Source: Seonamhaeicola sp. S2-3 (GTDB lineage Bacteria; Bacteroidota; Bacteroidia; Flavobacteriales; Flavobacteriaceae). From it: DNA of 64,000 nucleotides. Every line of letters starts with the position of its first letter. Position 1 is the first letter of the stretch. The position numbers and the translations under genes were made by a program. The notes below the pieces were generated by a model, which searched no databases, had not been told where the DNA came from, and saw only the letters and a program-made list of their open reading frames with translations. The stretch is from contig NZ_CP019389.1 in the NCBI RefSeq assembly GCF_001971785.1, forward strand, positions 1,003,001 to 1,067,000, written 5' to 3'. This document shows, piece after piece, positions 44,321-53,774 of this stretch.

Positions 44321-45967
44321 ATGAAAAAACTTTACTTTTTATTTAGTGTTTTATTAATTTCTAGCGCCTCGTTTGGGCAGACTACTGTTTTTCAAGAGTC
44401 GTTTGAAAGCACTCCATACGCAGGTACTATCTCTGAAACTTGTAATGATACTTCTTCTGACTTTTTCACCGTTACAGATGGAAGTGACATAGCTTCTAAT
44501 TATGAAGTTAATGGTTATGACGGCACTTATTTTTTTGCTGCTCAAGATATTGATGGCGATTGTAGTAGTGCAACACAAACGATTACTTTTGACGACATCA
44601 ACATCTCTGGATATACAGATTTGACCTTTGCTATTTTATTAGCTGAAGACGATTCAAATGATGGAAATCAAGATTGGGATGATTCAGATTATTTTTCTGT
44701 TAGCTATGATATTGATAATTCTGGAACCTTTACTACCTTACTTACTGCTGATAATAACTCCCAAGGCACAAATGCTGAACCCCAAGTAAATGGTACAACG
44801 CTTACTAGCCAATTTGCTGAATTTGCAGCTGCAATATCTGGTAGTGGAAGTGTGATAGATATTGTTTTAACTTTTTCATTTAACTCTGGAGACGAAGATA
44901 TTGCCGTAGATAACATTAGACTTATTGACGGATATGTTTCATGCGATGTTACTTTGGGAGAAGCTACCTACACTTGTAATGCTTCTACAACTGGTAATTC
45001 TGATAGTGTAACTATTAATATTCCTTACACGGGTTCTGATGCTACAATAACTTCTGTTACTTCAAGCACTGGAACTGTTGGCGGTGATGACCCAGCAAGT
45101 GTTTCTGACGGTACCATAACCATTACTGGGTTAACTGAAGGCGATGCTTGGGACATTACTATTAATGGAGGTATTTGTGACGGTTCTACAAAATCTGGCA
45201 CCGTAGCAGAAGTTGAATGTTTACCTACCGCTTGTTTTGATTTAACAGGAACCAATGAGTTTGAAATTGTACAAATTGCTGCTAATGATGATGGTGATAA
45301 TTGGTATTTAAATTCTGGTGCATACGCTATTAACGGCTATTGTAGTGGTTGTACCGAAACCGAAACTGATAGTTGGTTAGTTTTTGGCCCGTTAGATTTA
45401 TCTAGTGCTGCAGGAACAGAATTAGTGTTTAATTCTGTGGAAGGCTTTAGTGGTAGTGATTTAGGTATTTTTTATACTAACGCCTATGGCGGTTGCCCTG
45501 ATGCTAGTATTACAACTTGGACCTCTATTCAAACCATTGCAAGTGGTAATGATGGTTACTACAGCCTAAGTATTCCTTCTACTGGAACTGCTGTTTATAT
45601 TGGTATTCAATATGCTGATAGCGACACAGTATCATCATGGACATTGTCTAATGTTGGAATTTACGCTACTAGCTGCCCTACATTAGGAACTATAGTAGCT
45701 TCTGATTGTTCTTCATTAACTGCTATTGATAAAGAAATTAGCAACTTTGAAATGTACCCTAACCCAACAGACTTAGGTTATATTAACATTAGCAGCAGAA
45801 GTAGTTCTGCAATGAGTGTTAAAGTATTTGATTTATTAGGAAAACAACTTATAAACAAAACTTTAAGCAACAATACTTTAGATGTTTCTAACTTAAATAC
45901 AGGCGTTTATTTATTAAAAGTAGCCCAAGATAATGCTACAATAACTAAACGATTAGTTATTAAATAA
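44321..45967 (+). CDS. Secreted T9SS cargo protein, Asp/Thr-rich
   Basis: 548 residues. Signal peptide ends SSASFGQ. An acidic beta-sandwich-like region follows with Ca-like loops (AEDDSNDGNQDWDDSD), then a Thr/Ser-rich Ig-like stretch (YTGSDATITSVTSSTG) and a second sandwich. A type A sorting domain lies at about 470-548 (FEMYPNPTDLGYINI; LNTGVYLLKVA; KRLVIK). No catalytic motif is seen; it is probably an adhesin or matrix component. Confidence 0.87.
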   Translation: MKKLYFLFSVLLISSASFGQTTVFQESFESTPYAGTISETCNDTSSDFFTVTDGSDIASNYEVNGYDGTYFFAAQDIDGDCSSATQTITFDDINISGYTDLTFAILLAEDDSNDGNQDWDDSDYFSVSYDIDNSGTFTTLLTADNNSQGTNAEPQVNGTTLTSQFAEFAAAISGSGSVIDIVLTFSFNSGDEDIAVDNIRLIDGYVSCDVTLGEATYTCNASTTGNSDSVTINIPYTGSDATITSVTSSTGTVGGDDPASVSDGTITITGLTEGDAWDITINGGICDGSTKSGTVAEVECLPTACFDLTGTNEFEIVQIAANDDGDNWYLNSGAYAINGYCSGCTETETDSWLVFGPLDLSSAAGTELVFNSVEGFSGSDLGIFYTNAYGGCPDASITTWTSIQTIASGNDGYYSLSIPSTGTAVYIGIQYADSDTVSSWTLSNVGIYATSCPTLGTIVASDCSSLTAIDKEISNFEMYPNPTDLGYINISSRSSSAMSVKVFDLLGKQLINKTLSNNTLDVSNLNTGVYLLKVAQDNATITKRLVIK

Positions 45968-45983
45968 ACTCTTAAATTATCTT

Positions 45984-46015
45984 AAAAAAAGCGTTGCAAT
46001 AGCAGCGCTTTTTTA
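45984..46015 (+). terminator. Terminator after the 548-residue T9SS protein
   Basis: GCGTTGC / GCAGCGC (45991-46007, one G-T pair) with A7 before and T6 after. Confidence 0.8.
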
Positions 46016-46080
46016 TTTTACATACTTTTGTTCTAAATACAGGTTTTAAAAATAATTGTATTAAAACTAAAGATGTATCA

Positions 46081-47061
46081 ATGATTGACCCAAATACCAT
46101 TTTCAACATAAAAACAGAGCAAGCGTTTACTTTAAAAGCACTTGAAGTTTTTAAATTTCAGTTTGAAAACAATAGAGTTTACAGGTCTTTTTGCGATTTA
46201 CTTTACAAAACACCAAGTGATGTTAAAACCCTGCGTGATATTCCGTTTTTACCTATTCAATTTTTTAAATCGCATACCGTTTTAAGTTCAAAAGACACTA
46301 TTAAAACCACCTTTACAAGCTCTGGAACAACAGGAGAAAACACCAGCAAGCACCATGTTACTAACCTAAAAATTTATGAAGACAGTTTTAATTTAGGATT
46401 TTCTCATTTTTACGGTAATATTGAAGATTATGTAGTTTTAGCGCTATTGCCATCGTATTTAGAGCGTGAAGGTTCATCATTAATTTACATGGTTAATGCG
46501 CTTATAAAACAATCAAAACACCCCGAAAGTGGCTTTTATTTAAATAACCTATCAGAATTAAAAAGCACATTAACAGCCTTAGATTCCGAAGGAAAAAAAA
46601 CATTATTAATTGGCGTTTCTTTTGCGTTATTAGATTTAGTTGAAACTTACAAATTCCATTTAAAAAACACCATAATAATGGAAACTGGCGGTATGAAAGG
46701 TAGACGAAAAGAATTGATACGAGATGAACTTCACAGCATATTAAAAGACGGTTTTGGCGTTAATACCATACATAGCGAATATGGCATGACCGAACTTTTA
46801 AGTCAGGCCTACTCAAAGGGTAACGGTGTTTTTAATTGCCCTAATTGGATGCGCATTTTAACACGTGATACCGAAGACCCGTTAACCATTCAAAATACAG
46901 GAAAAACAGGCGGTTTAAATATTATAGACCTTGCCAATATAAATTCTTGTGCTTTTATTGCAACCCAAGATTTAGGAAGCTTAAACGCTGATGGTTCTTT
47001 TGAAATTATTGGTAGGTTTGACCACTCTGATATTCGCGGATGCAACCTAATGGTTTTATAA
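46081..47061 (+). CDS. LuxE-family acyl-protein synthetase-like protein
   Basis: 326 residues. The adenylate-forming core has TFTSSGTTGENTSKH, METGGMKGRRKE and SEYGMTELLSQAY, fitting the LuxE (PF04443) branch that activates fatty acids as acyl-AMP. No luxCDAB genes are near, so luminescence is ruled out here. In Flavobacteriaceae this family is common and its acyl acceptor is unknown. Encoded alone. Confidence 0.82.
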   Translation: MIDPNTIFNIKTEQAFTLKALEVFKFQFENNRVYRSFCDLLYKTPSDVKTLRDIPFLPIQFFKSHTVLSSKDTIKTTFTSSGTTGENTSKHHVTNLKIYEDSFNLGFSHFYGNIEDYVVLALLPSYLEREGSSLIYMVNALIKQSKHPESGFYLNNLSELKSTLTALDSEGKKTLLIGVSFALLDLVETYKFHLKNTIIMETGGMKGRRKELIRDELHSILKDGFGVNTIHSEYGMTELLSQAYSKGNGVFNCPNWMRILTRDTEDPLTIQNTGKTGGLNIIDLANINSCAFIATQDLGSLNADGSFEIIGRFDHSDIRGCNLMVL

Positions 47062-47155
47062 ATAAAAAATAAATACGTGCGTAAGGTTATTAACTTTTAA
47101 CCGACTATTAAAGAGCTAAGAGAAAGAAAGATTAGTTTTTAATTGGTTGGTTAGT

Positions 47156-47190
47156 TATAAGGCTTGGTTTTCACCAAGCCTTATATTTTT
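47156..47190 (-). terminator. Terminator after tyrS
   Basis: ATAAGGCTTGG (47157-47167) / CCAAGCCTTAT (47174-47184), an 11-bp perfect stem, which may serve both strands. Confidence 0.82.
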
Positions 47191-48485
47191 TATACTACTC
47201 TTAAAATGAAGTAATTTTTTTTACCGCGTTGTAATAACACAAACTTATTGTTAATTAAGTCTGCCGCAGTAATGCTATAATCTTCTTTTACCTTTTCTTT
47301 ATTTACAGAAATTGAGTTTTCTTTTAAAGCGCGTCTTGCTTCACCGTTAGATTTTAAAAAGCCACCTTTTTCAGCTAAAGCAGCAATCATGCCTAGTCCG
47401 TTTTCAATATCACTTTTTGAAATTTCGGTTTGTGGCACCCCATCAAATACATCTAAAAATGTTTGCTCGTTTAGTGCTTTTAAATCTTCACTAGTAGATT
47501 TTCCAAATAAAATATTACTAGCTTTTATGGCATTATCTAAATCTTCTTTAGAATGTACCATGGTAGTTATTTCTTCGGCTAAACGTTTTTGAAGCACTCT
47601 TAAATGTGGGGCTTCATTGTGTTCTTTAACCAATGCCTCAATAGCGTCTTTAGTTAAAAAGGTAAATATTTTAATGTATTTTTCGGCATCTTCATCACTG
47701 GTATTTAACCAATATTGGTAGAATTTGTATGGTGATGTTCTGTTAGCATCTAACCAAACGTTTCCGCCTTCGGTTTTACCAAATTTAGTACCATCGGCTT
47801 TTGTAATTAATGGGCATGTTAAGGCATATCCTTTTCCGCCACCAATACGTCTTATAAGTTCTGTACCCGTAGTTATATTTCCCCATTGGTCACTACCTCC
47901 CATTTGTAAGGTGCAGTTTTTCTCTTTATATAAATGAAGAAAATCATAGCCTTGTACTAATTGATAGGTGAATTCTGTAAAAGACATGCCCTCTTTGGCT
48001 TCAGAAGACAAACGCTTTTTAACAGAATCTTTAGCCATCATATAGTTTACGGTAATGTGTTTACCAACGTCTCTAATAAATTCTAAAAACGAAAACTCTT
48101 TCATCCAATCGTAATTATTTACTAAAACGGCGGCGTTAGCTTCGTTACTTTCAAAATCTAAAAAACGTGATAACTGACTTTTAATAGCTTCTTGGTTATG
48201 GCGCAGTGTTTTTTCATCTAACAAATTACGTTCGGCAGATTTCCCTGAAGGATCACCAATCATACCAGTAGCACCACCAACAAGGGCATAAGGTTTATGG
48301 CCCGCTAATTGAAAATGACGCAACATCATAACGCTTACCAAGTGCCCTATATGTAAAGAATCGGCCGTAGGATCTATACCAACATAGGCGCTTTGCATAC
48401 CAGACATTAAATGTTCTTCGGTTCCTGGCATGGCATCATGCAACATACCTCTCCACGTTAATTCTTCAACAAAATTCATTTTCAT
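47190..48485 (-). CDS. tyrS: Tyrosine-tRNA ligase
   Basis: 431 residues. HIGH motif in [16 protein letters not shown], tyrosine pocket [17 protein letters not shown]-equivalent KFGKTEGGN and a C-terminal S4 domain ([20 protein letters not shown]). Met3 (MNFVEEL) is an alternative start. Charges tRNA-Tyr. Confidence 0.97.
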   Translation of the reverse strand: MKMNFVEELTWRGMLHDAMPGTEEHLMSGMQSAYVGIDPTADSLHIGHLVSVMMLRHFQLAGHKPYALVGGATGMIGDPSGKSAERNLLDEKTLRHNQEAIKSQLSRFLDFESNEANAAVLVNNYDWMKEFSFLEFIRDVGKHITVNYMMAKDSVKKRLSSEAKEGMSFTEFTYQLVQGYDFLHLYKEKNCTLQMGGSDQWGNITTGTELIRRIGGGKGYALTCPLITKADGTKFGKTEGGNVWLDANRTSPYKFYQYWLNTSDEDAEKYIKIFTFLTKDAIEALVKEHNEAPHLRVLQKRLAEEITTMVHSKEDLDNAIKASNILFGKSTSEDLKALNEQTFLDVFDGVPQTEISKSDIENGLGMIAALAEKGGFLKSNGEARRALKENSISVNKEKVKEDYSITAADLINNKFVLLQRGKKNYFILRVV

Positions 48486-48605
48486 CTTTTATATAATTTA
48501 TTGTGCTGCAAATATAAAAATACCATACAATTAGTGAGTTATAATTAGCATTCTTTCTGAAGCATTTTAGCAAAAGCTATATAAAATATTCGTTATTTTA
48601 GCCCC

Positions 48606-49613
48606 ATGATTTTAGTTACAGGTGGTACAGGCTTGGTTGGGGCGCATTTGCTTTACAAATTAGTAAATAACGGTGAAAAGGTTAGAGCTATTTACCGAAA
48701 TGAAAAAAAACTTAAAAACGTTAAAAACGTTTTTTCTTGCTATACTAAAGCGTTTCAACCTGCTTTTGATAAAATTGAATGGGTAAAAGCCGATATTGTA
48801 GATATTCCTTCGCTTTCCATAGCTTTTAAAAATATTGAATACGTATATCATTGTGCTGCGTTTGTATCGTTTGAGCCCGATAAATACCAGCATTTAAGAA
48901 AAACTAATATTGAAGGTACTGCTAACATTGTAAATTTATGTTGTGCTTTTAATATTACAAAACTGTGTTATGTTAGCTCTATTGCTACACTTGGCTCTCC
49001 TATTAATAACGAGCCAATAACTGAAGATACCGTATGGAACCCCGAAGAAGACAATAGCGTTTATGGTATTACAAAATATGGTGCCGAAATGGAAGTATGG
49101 CGTGCTACCCAAGAAGGTTTAAACGCTGTTATTGTTAATCCTGGACTTATTTTAGGAGGCGGTATTTGGAAATATGGTAGTGGAAGCTTATTTAAAAAAG
49201 CAAAAAAAGGCTTAAATTATTACACGTCTGGAACTGTTGGATTAGTAGCTGTTGATGATGTTGTTACTATTATGATAAAACTCATGAAAAGCAACATTAA
49301 AAACGAACGTTTTATATTGGTTGCTGAAAACTGGACATACAAGCAATTTTTACAAGCTTTAACTACATCTGTAAATGCTAATCCACCAAAAAAACTAGCT
49401 AAGGCATTCTTATTAAAATTTGCATGGAAATTAGATTGGTTAAAAACCAAATTAACAGGAAAAAGACGTACGTTAACAAAACATATAGCTAAGTCTTTAT
49501 CAACCAAAAAACATTACGATAACAGTAAGGTAAAAAATGCTTTAGACTTTAGTTTTAAGCCTATTGATAAATGTATTAAAGATGTTGGTGCTATTTTTCT
49601 GAAACAGGATTAA
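48606..49613 (+). CDS. NAD-dependent epimerase/dehydratase (extended SDR)
   Basis: 335 residues. Nucleotide motif VTGGTGLVGAHLL at the N-terminus and catalytic YGITKYG (YxxxK), with VSSIATLGSP before it. Related to dihydroflavonol reductase-like or sugar-nucleotide SDRs; the substrate cannot be fixed. Its 3' end overlaps the convergent DUF4296 gene by 23 bp. Confidence 0.88.
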   Translation: MILVTGGTGLVGAHLLYKLVNNGEKVRAIYRNEKKLKNVKNVFSCYTKAFQPAFDKIEWVKADIVDIPSLSIAFKNIEYVYHCAAFVSFEPDKYQHLRKTNIEGTANIVNLCCAFNITKLCYVSSIATLGSPINNEPITEDTVWNPEEDNSVYGITKYGAEMEVWRATQEGLNAVIVNPGLILGGGIWKYGSGSLFKKAKKGLNYYTSGTVGLVAVDDVVTIMIKLMKSNIKNERFILVAENWTYKQFLQALTTSVNANPPKKLAKAFLLKFAWKLDWLKTKLTGKRRTLTKHIAKSLSTKKHYDNSKVKNALDFSFKPIDKCIKDVGAIFLKQD

Positions 49614-50112
49614 TTAAAACACCTTCTTCTTCAGGAGTTTTTATAGGTGTTTTAACTAATAAAGAATCTTTATTTTTTACTGTTTTTAATGAATCTCTTT
49701 TTTTTGAAAGCGCTTCTAACTCTATAGCTTTTAGAGAGTCTTTAATCTTTTTTTCTTTTTGTTCTTGTTCTTGTAAAGCTTTGTACTTTGCTTTTAGTTT
49801 ATCTAAACTATCTTTTACCAAAGTATATATTTCTTCGTAATCTTTTACTTTATAAGTATAATAGGCATTACTTTGGGCAAATTGAGCACTATCAACACCG
49901 TATTTATTGAATATATAACTATCTGGAAACACGCCGTTTTCTTCTAAAGTTCTTCTACTAATAGTATTAGCAGAGGTTATTAATTTGGCGTCAATTAATA
50001 TATTAACCATCATGTCTTTAGAAATTAAATTCTTAGGTTTTTTAACGCCCCCAGTACAAGCTCCTATGAACAAAATCAATATAAAAACTAGCAAAAATGG
50101 TTTTAGTTTCAT
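49591..50112 (-). CDS. DUF4296 lipoprotein
   Basis: 173 residues with lipobox FIGAC. The DUF4296 region holds ILIDAKLITSANTISRRTLE and VFPDSYIFNKYGVDSAQFAQ, then a Lys/Glu coiled coil. Overlaps the dihydroorotase-like stop by ATGA (50109-50112), so it is third in an operon with the GT2 and dihydroorotase genes, a conserved order in Flavobacteriaceae as I recall. Role unknown. Confidence 0.85.
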   Translation of the reverse strand: MKLKPFLLVFILILFIGACTGGVKKPKNLISKDMMVNILIDAKLITSANTISRRTLEENGVFPDSYIFNKYGVDSAQFAQSNAYYTYKVKDYEEIYTLVKDSLDKLKAKYKALQEQEQKEKKIKDSLKAIELEALSKKRDSLKTVKNKDSLLVKTPIKTPEEEGVLINPVSEK

Positions 50113-51449
50113 CTATTAAAAGTTAAGCGTTTAGCATAAGTATTTTTACTAAATTTAGCATTTTGGTATGCTATGTTACCGTTTATAAAGGTATGAGAAA
50201 TTCTTGATTTAAATGTTGTTCCCTCAAACGGAGACCAGCCACATTTATACAAAATATTGTCTTTTTTTACTGTCCATGGGTTGCTTAAATCTACCAAAAC
50301 TAAATCTGCATAATACCCTTCTTTAATATACCCACGTCTGTCAATTTCAAACAAAATAGCAGGATTATGACACATTTTTTCTACTATTTTTTCTAACGAA
50401 ATCTTTTCTCTATGATACATTTCTAACATAGCAGGTAATGCATGTTGTACTAACGGACCACCAGAGGGTGCTTTAGTATAAACGTTCTTTTTCTCTTCTA
50501 AAGTATGTGGAGCATGGTCTGTTGCTAAAACATCTATCCTGTCATCAAGTAAAGCTTCCCACAGTTGTTCTCTATCTTGAGCTGTTTTAACTGCTGGATT
50601 CCATTTAATAAGGGTTCCTTTTTTATCATAATCTTCATCAGAAAACCACAGGTGATGTGTGCACACCTCTGCTGTTATTTTTTTATCTTTTAAAGGAATA
50701 CTATTATCAAATAATTCGGTTTCTTTTCCGGTTGACAAATGGAAAACGTGTAATCTTGCTCCTGTTTGTTTAGCTAACTCAATAGCTTTAGAAGAAGATA
50801 AATAACAAGCTTCTTCACTTCTAATTTTTGGATGTTGCCTTAATGGGATATCATCACCGTATTTTTCAATATGCTCTTGAAGATTTTTTTTAATTGTACC
50901 TTCATCTTCACAATGAACCGAAATTCTCAAGTTAGTACTTTCAAAAATTTTCTTTAAAACTTCTGGGTCATCAACTAGCATATTTCCTGTTGAAGAGCCT
51001 AAAAACAATTTTAACCCAGCAACTTTACTAGCATCTAACTTTAAAATTTCATCTAAATTATCATTGGTTCCGCCAAACATAAATGAATAATTAGCTGAAG
51101 ATGTTTTGGCTGCTATTTCAAATTTTTCTTCTAATTTTTCAATAGTTGTAGTTTGCGGATTAGTATTGGGCATCTCTATAAAAGAAGTAATTCCACCTGC
51201 AATTGCTGCTTTAGATTCTGTTTCTATATTGCCTTTATGGGTAAGCCCAGGTTCTCTAAAATGCACTTGATCATCAATAACGCCTGGTAGTAAATATTTA
51301 CCTTCTGCATCTAAAACCAATACATCGGCCGATTTAGGAGTGAGTGATTTGTCTATCTTTTTTATATACTCGCCTTCAATTAATATATCTCCATTAAAAA
51401 TAACACCTTCGTTTACTATGTTGGCATTTTTTATAAGTGTTTTTTTCAT
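50109..51449 (-). CDS. pyrC: Dihydroorotase-like amidohydrolase (first metal His replaced)
   Basis: 446 residues, class I dihydroorotase/allantoinase architecture: GVIDDQVHFREPGLTHKGN, carboxy-Lys segment AGLKLFLGSSTGN, SVHCED, LHVFHLST and ATDHAPHT. In the HxH metal motif the first position is Gln (DDQVHF) although every other ligand is in place. Dihydroorotase closes dihydroorotate in pyrimidine synthesis; the change may alter metal content, substrate or activity. Overlaps the GT2 gene by 4 bp. Confidence 0.85.
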   Translation of the reverse strand: MKKTLIKNANIVNEGVIFNGDILIEGEYIKKIDKSLTPKSADVLVLDAEGKYLLPGVIDDQVHFREPGLTHKGNIETESKAAIAGGITSFIEMPNTNPQTTTIEKLEEKFEIAAKTSSANYSFMFGGTNDNLDEILKLDASKVAGLKLFLGSSTGNMLVDDPEVLKKIFESTNLRISVHCEDEGTIKKNLQEHIEKYGDDIPLRQHPKIRSEEACYLSSSKAIELAKQTGARLHVFHLSTGKETELFDNSIPLKDKKITAEVCTHHLWFSDEDYDKKGTLIKWNPAVKTAQDREQLWEALLDDRIDVLATDHAPHTLEEKKNVYTKAPSGGPLVQHALPAMLEMYHREKISLEKIVEKMCHNPAILFEIDRRGYIKEGYYADLVLVDLSNPWTVKKDNILYKCGWSPFEGTTFKSRISHTFINGNIAYQNAKFSKNTYAKRLTFNR

Positions 51450-52168
51450 TTTTTAAAAAGACTTTTTAGTTTCATTGATATTACTCCAAAAATAGCTTCA
51501 GAAATAATTCCTGAACTTAATTTAGATTCTCCTTTGGTTCTATCTGTAAAAATTACCGGAACTTCGGTTATTTTAAACTGCTTTAAATAGGCTTTAAATT
51601 TCATTTCTATTTGAAATGCGTAACCTATAAATTTAATGGCATCTAAATTTATTGTTTCTAAAACTTTTCGTTTATAACATACAAAACCAGCTGTGGTATC
51701 GTTTATTTTCATACCCGTTATAAAGCGTACATATTTTGAGGCGCAATAAGACATAAGCACTCTGCCCATGGGCCAATTAACCACATTTACCCCTGTAATG
51801 TAACGCGAACCTATTGATAAATCTGCACCATCAATGGCACAAGCATCATATAAGCGTTGTAAATCATTAGGATTATGTGAAAAATCGGCATCCATTTCAA
51901 AAATATACTGGTATTTTTTTTCTAAACACCATTTAAACCCATGAATATATGCTGTACCTAAACCGCTTTTTTCTTTGCGTTCTTCTAAAAATAATCGATT
52001 TTTATAGTTAGTTTGTAACTCTTTTACTTTTAAAGCTGTTAAATCTGGTGAGTTATCATCAACAATAAGAATATGAATTTCTTTAGATTGAGAAAATACT
52101 GCTTTTATAATAGCCTCTATATTATCAATCTCATTATAAGTAGGAATAATAACAATGGCTCCTGTCAT
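51446..52168 (-). CDS. Polyprenol monophosphomannose synthase-like GT2
   Basis: 240 residues, GT-A fold: IIPTYNEIDNIEAIIKAVF, DDNSPDLTA, EMDADFSHNP and the QIEMKFKAY end. Same length as Dpm1 catalytic domains, without C-terminal membrane helices. Likely transfers mannose or another sugar from a nucleotide to a lipid phosphate. First gene of the operon with dihydroorotase-like and DUF4296. Confidence 0.87.
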   Translation of the reverse strand: MTGAIVIIPTYNEIDNIEAIIKAVFSQSKEIHILIVDDNSPDLTALKVKELQTNYKNRLFLEERKEKSGLGTAYIHGFKWCLEKKYQYIFEMDADFSHNPNDLQRLYDACAIDGADLSIGSRYITGVNVVNWPMGRVLMSYCASKYVRFITGMKINDTTAGFVCYKRKVLETINLDAIKFIGYAFQIEMKFKAYLKQFKITEVPVIFTDRTKGESKLSSGIISEAIFGVISMKLKSLFKK

Positions 52169-52283
52169 ACCTTATTTGTTGAACTTTTATATTTGGCAAA
52201 TGTAAGGTAATATGAGTTTATTTTTTTTAAATATTCCTTAATTATTTAAAGACCTTATTAATAATTTGTGATAATTTTATGGC

Positions 52284-52928
52284 ATGCTAAGAGAAATTGT
52301 ATCAAATGAATTATATACCATTTTATTGGTTATAGGTCTTGCTATTGTGGCTATTGCAAAATTAGTAAACCCCAGACGTTTTAATGATTTGGTGTATATT
52401 TTAGGTAATTACAAATACTTGAAAATTTATTCTAAAGACCAAAAATTCTTAGATAAGTTTGATGCGCTGCTATTTGGAAACCTAGTTATTACAAGCTCTG
52501 TTTTTGTATATATTCTATTTCAATATTTCACTGAAACCAAAGAAACTTCGGTTAATTTACTATTTAAAATTGCTATTGGTATTGCTTCATTTTTTTTAAT
52601 AAAAGTACTTATAGAAAGGCTTATAGGGAGTCTTTTTGAAATAGATAAATTAATTGATGAATACATTTTTCAGAAAACTAGTTATAAAAATTATTTAGGT
52701 ATCTTATTACTACCAATTAACGCCCTTTTATTATATGGTTTTAATTTAACTTTACCTATAATTTACGTAATGTTTACCATTTTATTAATTGTAAATATTA
52801 TTGGACTTATTACGTCATACAAAACACATCAATATTTAATAAAACACCAATTTTTCTATTTTATTTTGTATCTTTGCGCTCTTGAAATTACACCCTATGT
52901 AATATTATATAAGGTGTTTTTGACCTAG
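52284..52928 (+). CDS. DUF4271 integral membrane protein
   Basis: 214 residues, about six helices (LYTILLVIGLAIVAIAKLVN; IAIGIASFFLIKVLIERLIG; LGILLLPINALLLYGF). Sits before hemD, with only 22 bp between, as is usual in Flavobacteriaceae. Its function is unknown. Confidence 0.82.
   Translation: MLREIVSNELYTILLVIGLAIVAIAKLVNPRRFNDLVYILGNYKYLKIYSKDQKFLDKFDALLFGNLVITSSVFVYILFQYFTETKETSVNLLFKIAIGIASFFLIKVLIERLIGSLFEIDKLIDEYIFQKTSYKNYLGILLLPINALLLYGFNLTLPIIYVMFTILLIVNIIGLITSYKTHQYLIKHQFFYFILYLCALEITPYVILYKVFLT
52869..52876 (+). promoter_or_regulatory. Possible internal -7 element for hemD
   Basis: TATCTTTG followed by CGCTC, nearly identical to the rpsP promoter core (TATCTTTG then CGCCC). It lies inside the 3' end of the DUF4271 gene, 75 nt before the hemD start. 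No good -33. Confidence 0.4.
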
Positions 52929-52950
52929 AATAACGACCAAATTTGCGCTT

Positions 52951-53700
52951 ATGAAAGTGAAAACAATTTTAGTATCTCAACCAGAACCTAAAATAGAGAA
53001 CTCACCTTACTTCGATTTACAAGAAAAACAAAAAGTAAAAATAGATTTTAGACCTTTTATTCATGTAGAAGGTGTATCTGCTAAAGACGTAAGACAACAA
53101 AAAGTTGATTTATCAAAGTACACAGCTATTATTTTAACTAGTAGAAATGCTGTAGATCACTTTTTTAGAGTTGCCAAAGAAATGCGCTTTACTGTTCCAG
53201 ATTCAATGAAGTACTTCTGCCAATCAGAAGCTGTGGCATACTATTTACAAAAGTATGTAGTGTATAGAAAACGTAAAATTTATGTAGGTAAACGTACTTT
53301 TTCTGAATTATCTCCTTTAATTAAGAAATATAAAGACGAGAAATTCTTATTACCTAATACTGATAAAGTTAAACAAGAAGTTCCCGACACTTTAAATGCT
53401 TTAGGTGTAGATTGGAAACAAGCCACTTTTTACAAAACCGTAGTAAGTGATTTATCAGATTTAGCCGATGTGTATTATGATATATTAGTATTTTTTAGTC
53501 CTTCTGGAATTGAATCATTGTTTCAAAATTTCCCAGACTTTAAACAAAATGATACGCGTATAGCTGTTTTTGGAAACACTACAATAAAAGCCGTAAAAGA
53601 AAAAGGACTACGTGTAGATATTGCTGCACCTACACCCGAAACACCTTCAATGACCATGGCTTTAGAAAAATATATTGAAAAAGTTAATAAAGGTAAATAA
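52951..53700 (+). CDS. hemD: Uroporphyrinogen-III synthase
   Basis: 249 residues, two-lobed HemD fold: ILVSQPEPKIENSPY start, AIILTSRNAVDHFFRVAKEM, PNTDKVKQEVPDTLNALGVD and ILVFFSPSGIESLFQNFPDF. It cyclises hydroxymethylbilane to uroporphyrinogen III in haem synthesis. HemD is weakly conserved, so the call rests on fold signature and context with DUF4271. Confidence 0.88.
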   Translation: MKVKTILVSQPEPKIENSPYFDLQEKQKVKIDFRPFIHVEGVSAKDVRQQKVDLSKYTAIILTSRNAVDHFFRVAKEMRFTVPDSMKYFCQSEAVAYYLQKYVVYRKRKIYVGKRTFSELSPLIKKYKDEKFLLPNTDKVKQEVPDTLNALGVDWKQATFYKTVVSDLSDLADVYYDILVFFSPSGIESLFQNFPDFKQNDTRIAVFGNTTIKAVKEKGLRVDIAAPTPETPSMTMALEKYIEKVNKGK

Positions 53701-53717
53701 TTAACTTTTACACAATT

Positions 53718-53756
53718 AAAAAAGGCTGGTTTTAAAATAAAAAACCAGCCTTTTTT
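53718..53756. terminator. Bidirectional terminator between hemD and pckA
   Basis: A 16-bp perfect stem: left arm 53718-53733, loop 53734-53740, right arm 53741-53756, with the core GGCTGGTTTT and A/T-rich ends. Serves both converging genes. Confidence 0.88.
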
Positions 53757-53774
53757 CTTTTTATACAATAACAC

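Noticed and set aside
46081-47061. Bioluminescence operon
   Set aside because: Only a LuxE-like gene is present; no luxA, luxB, luxC or luxD nearby.
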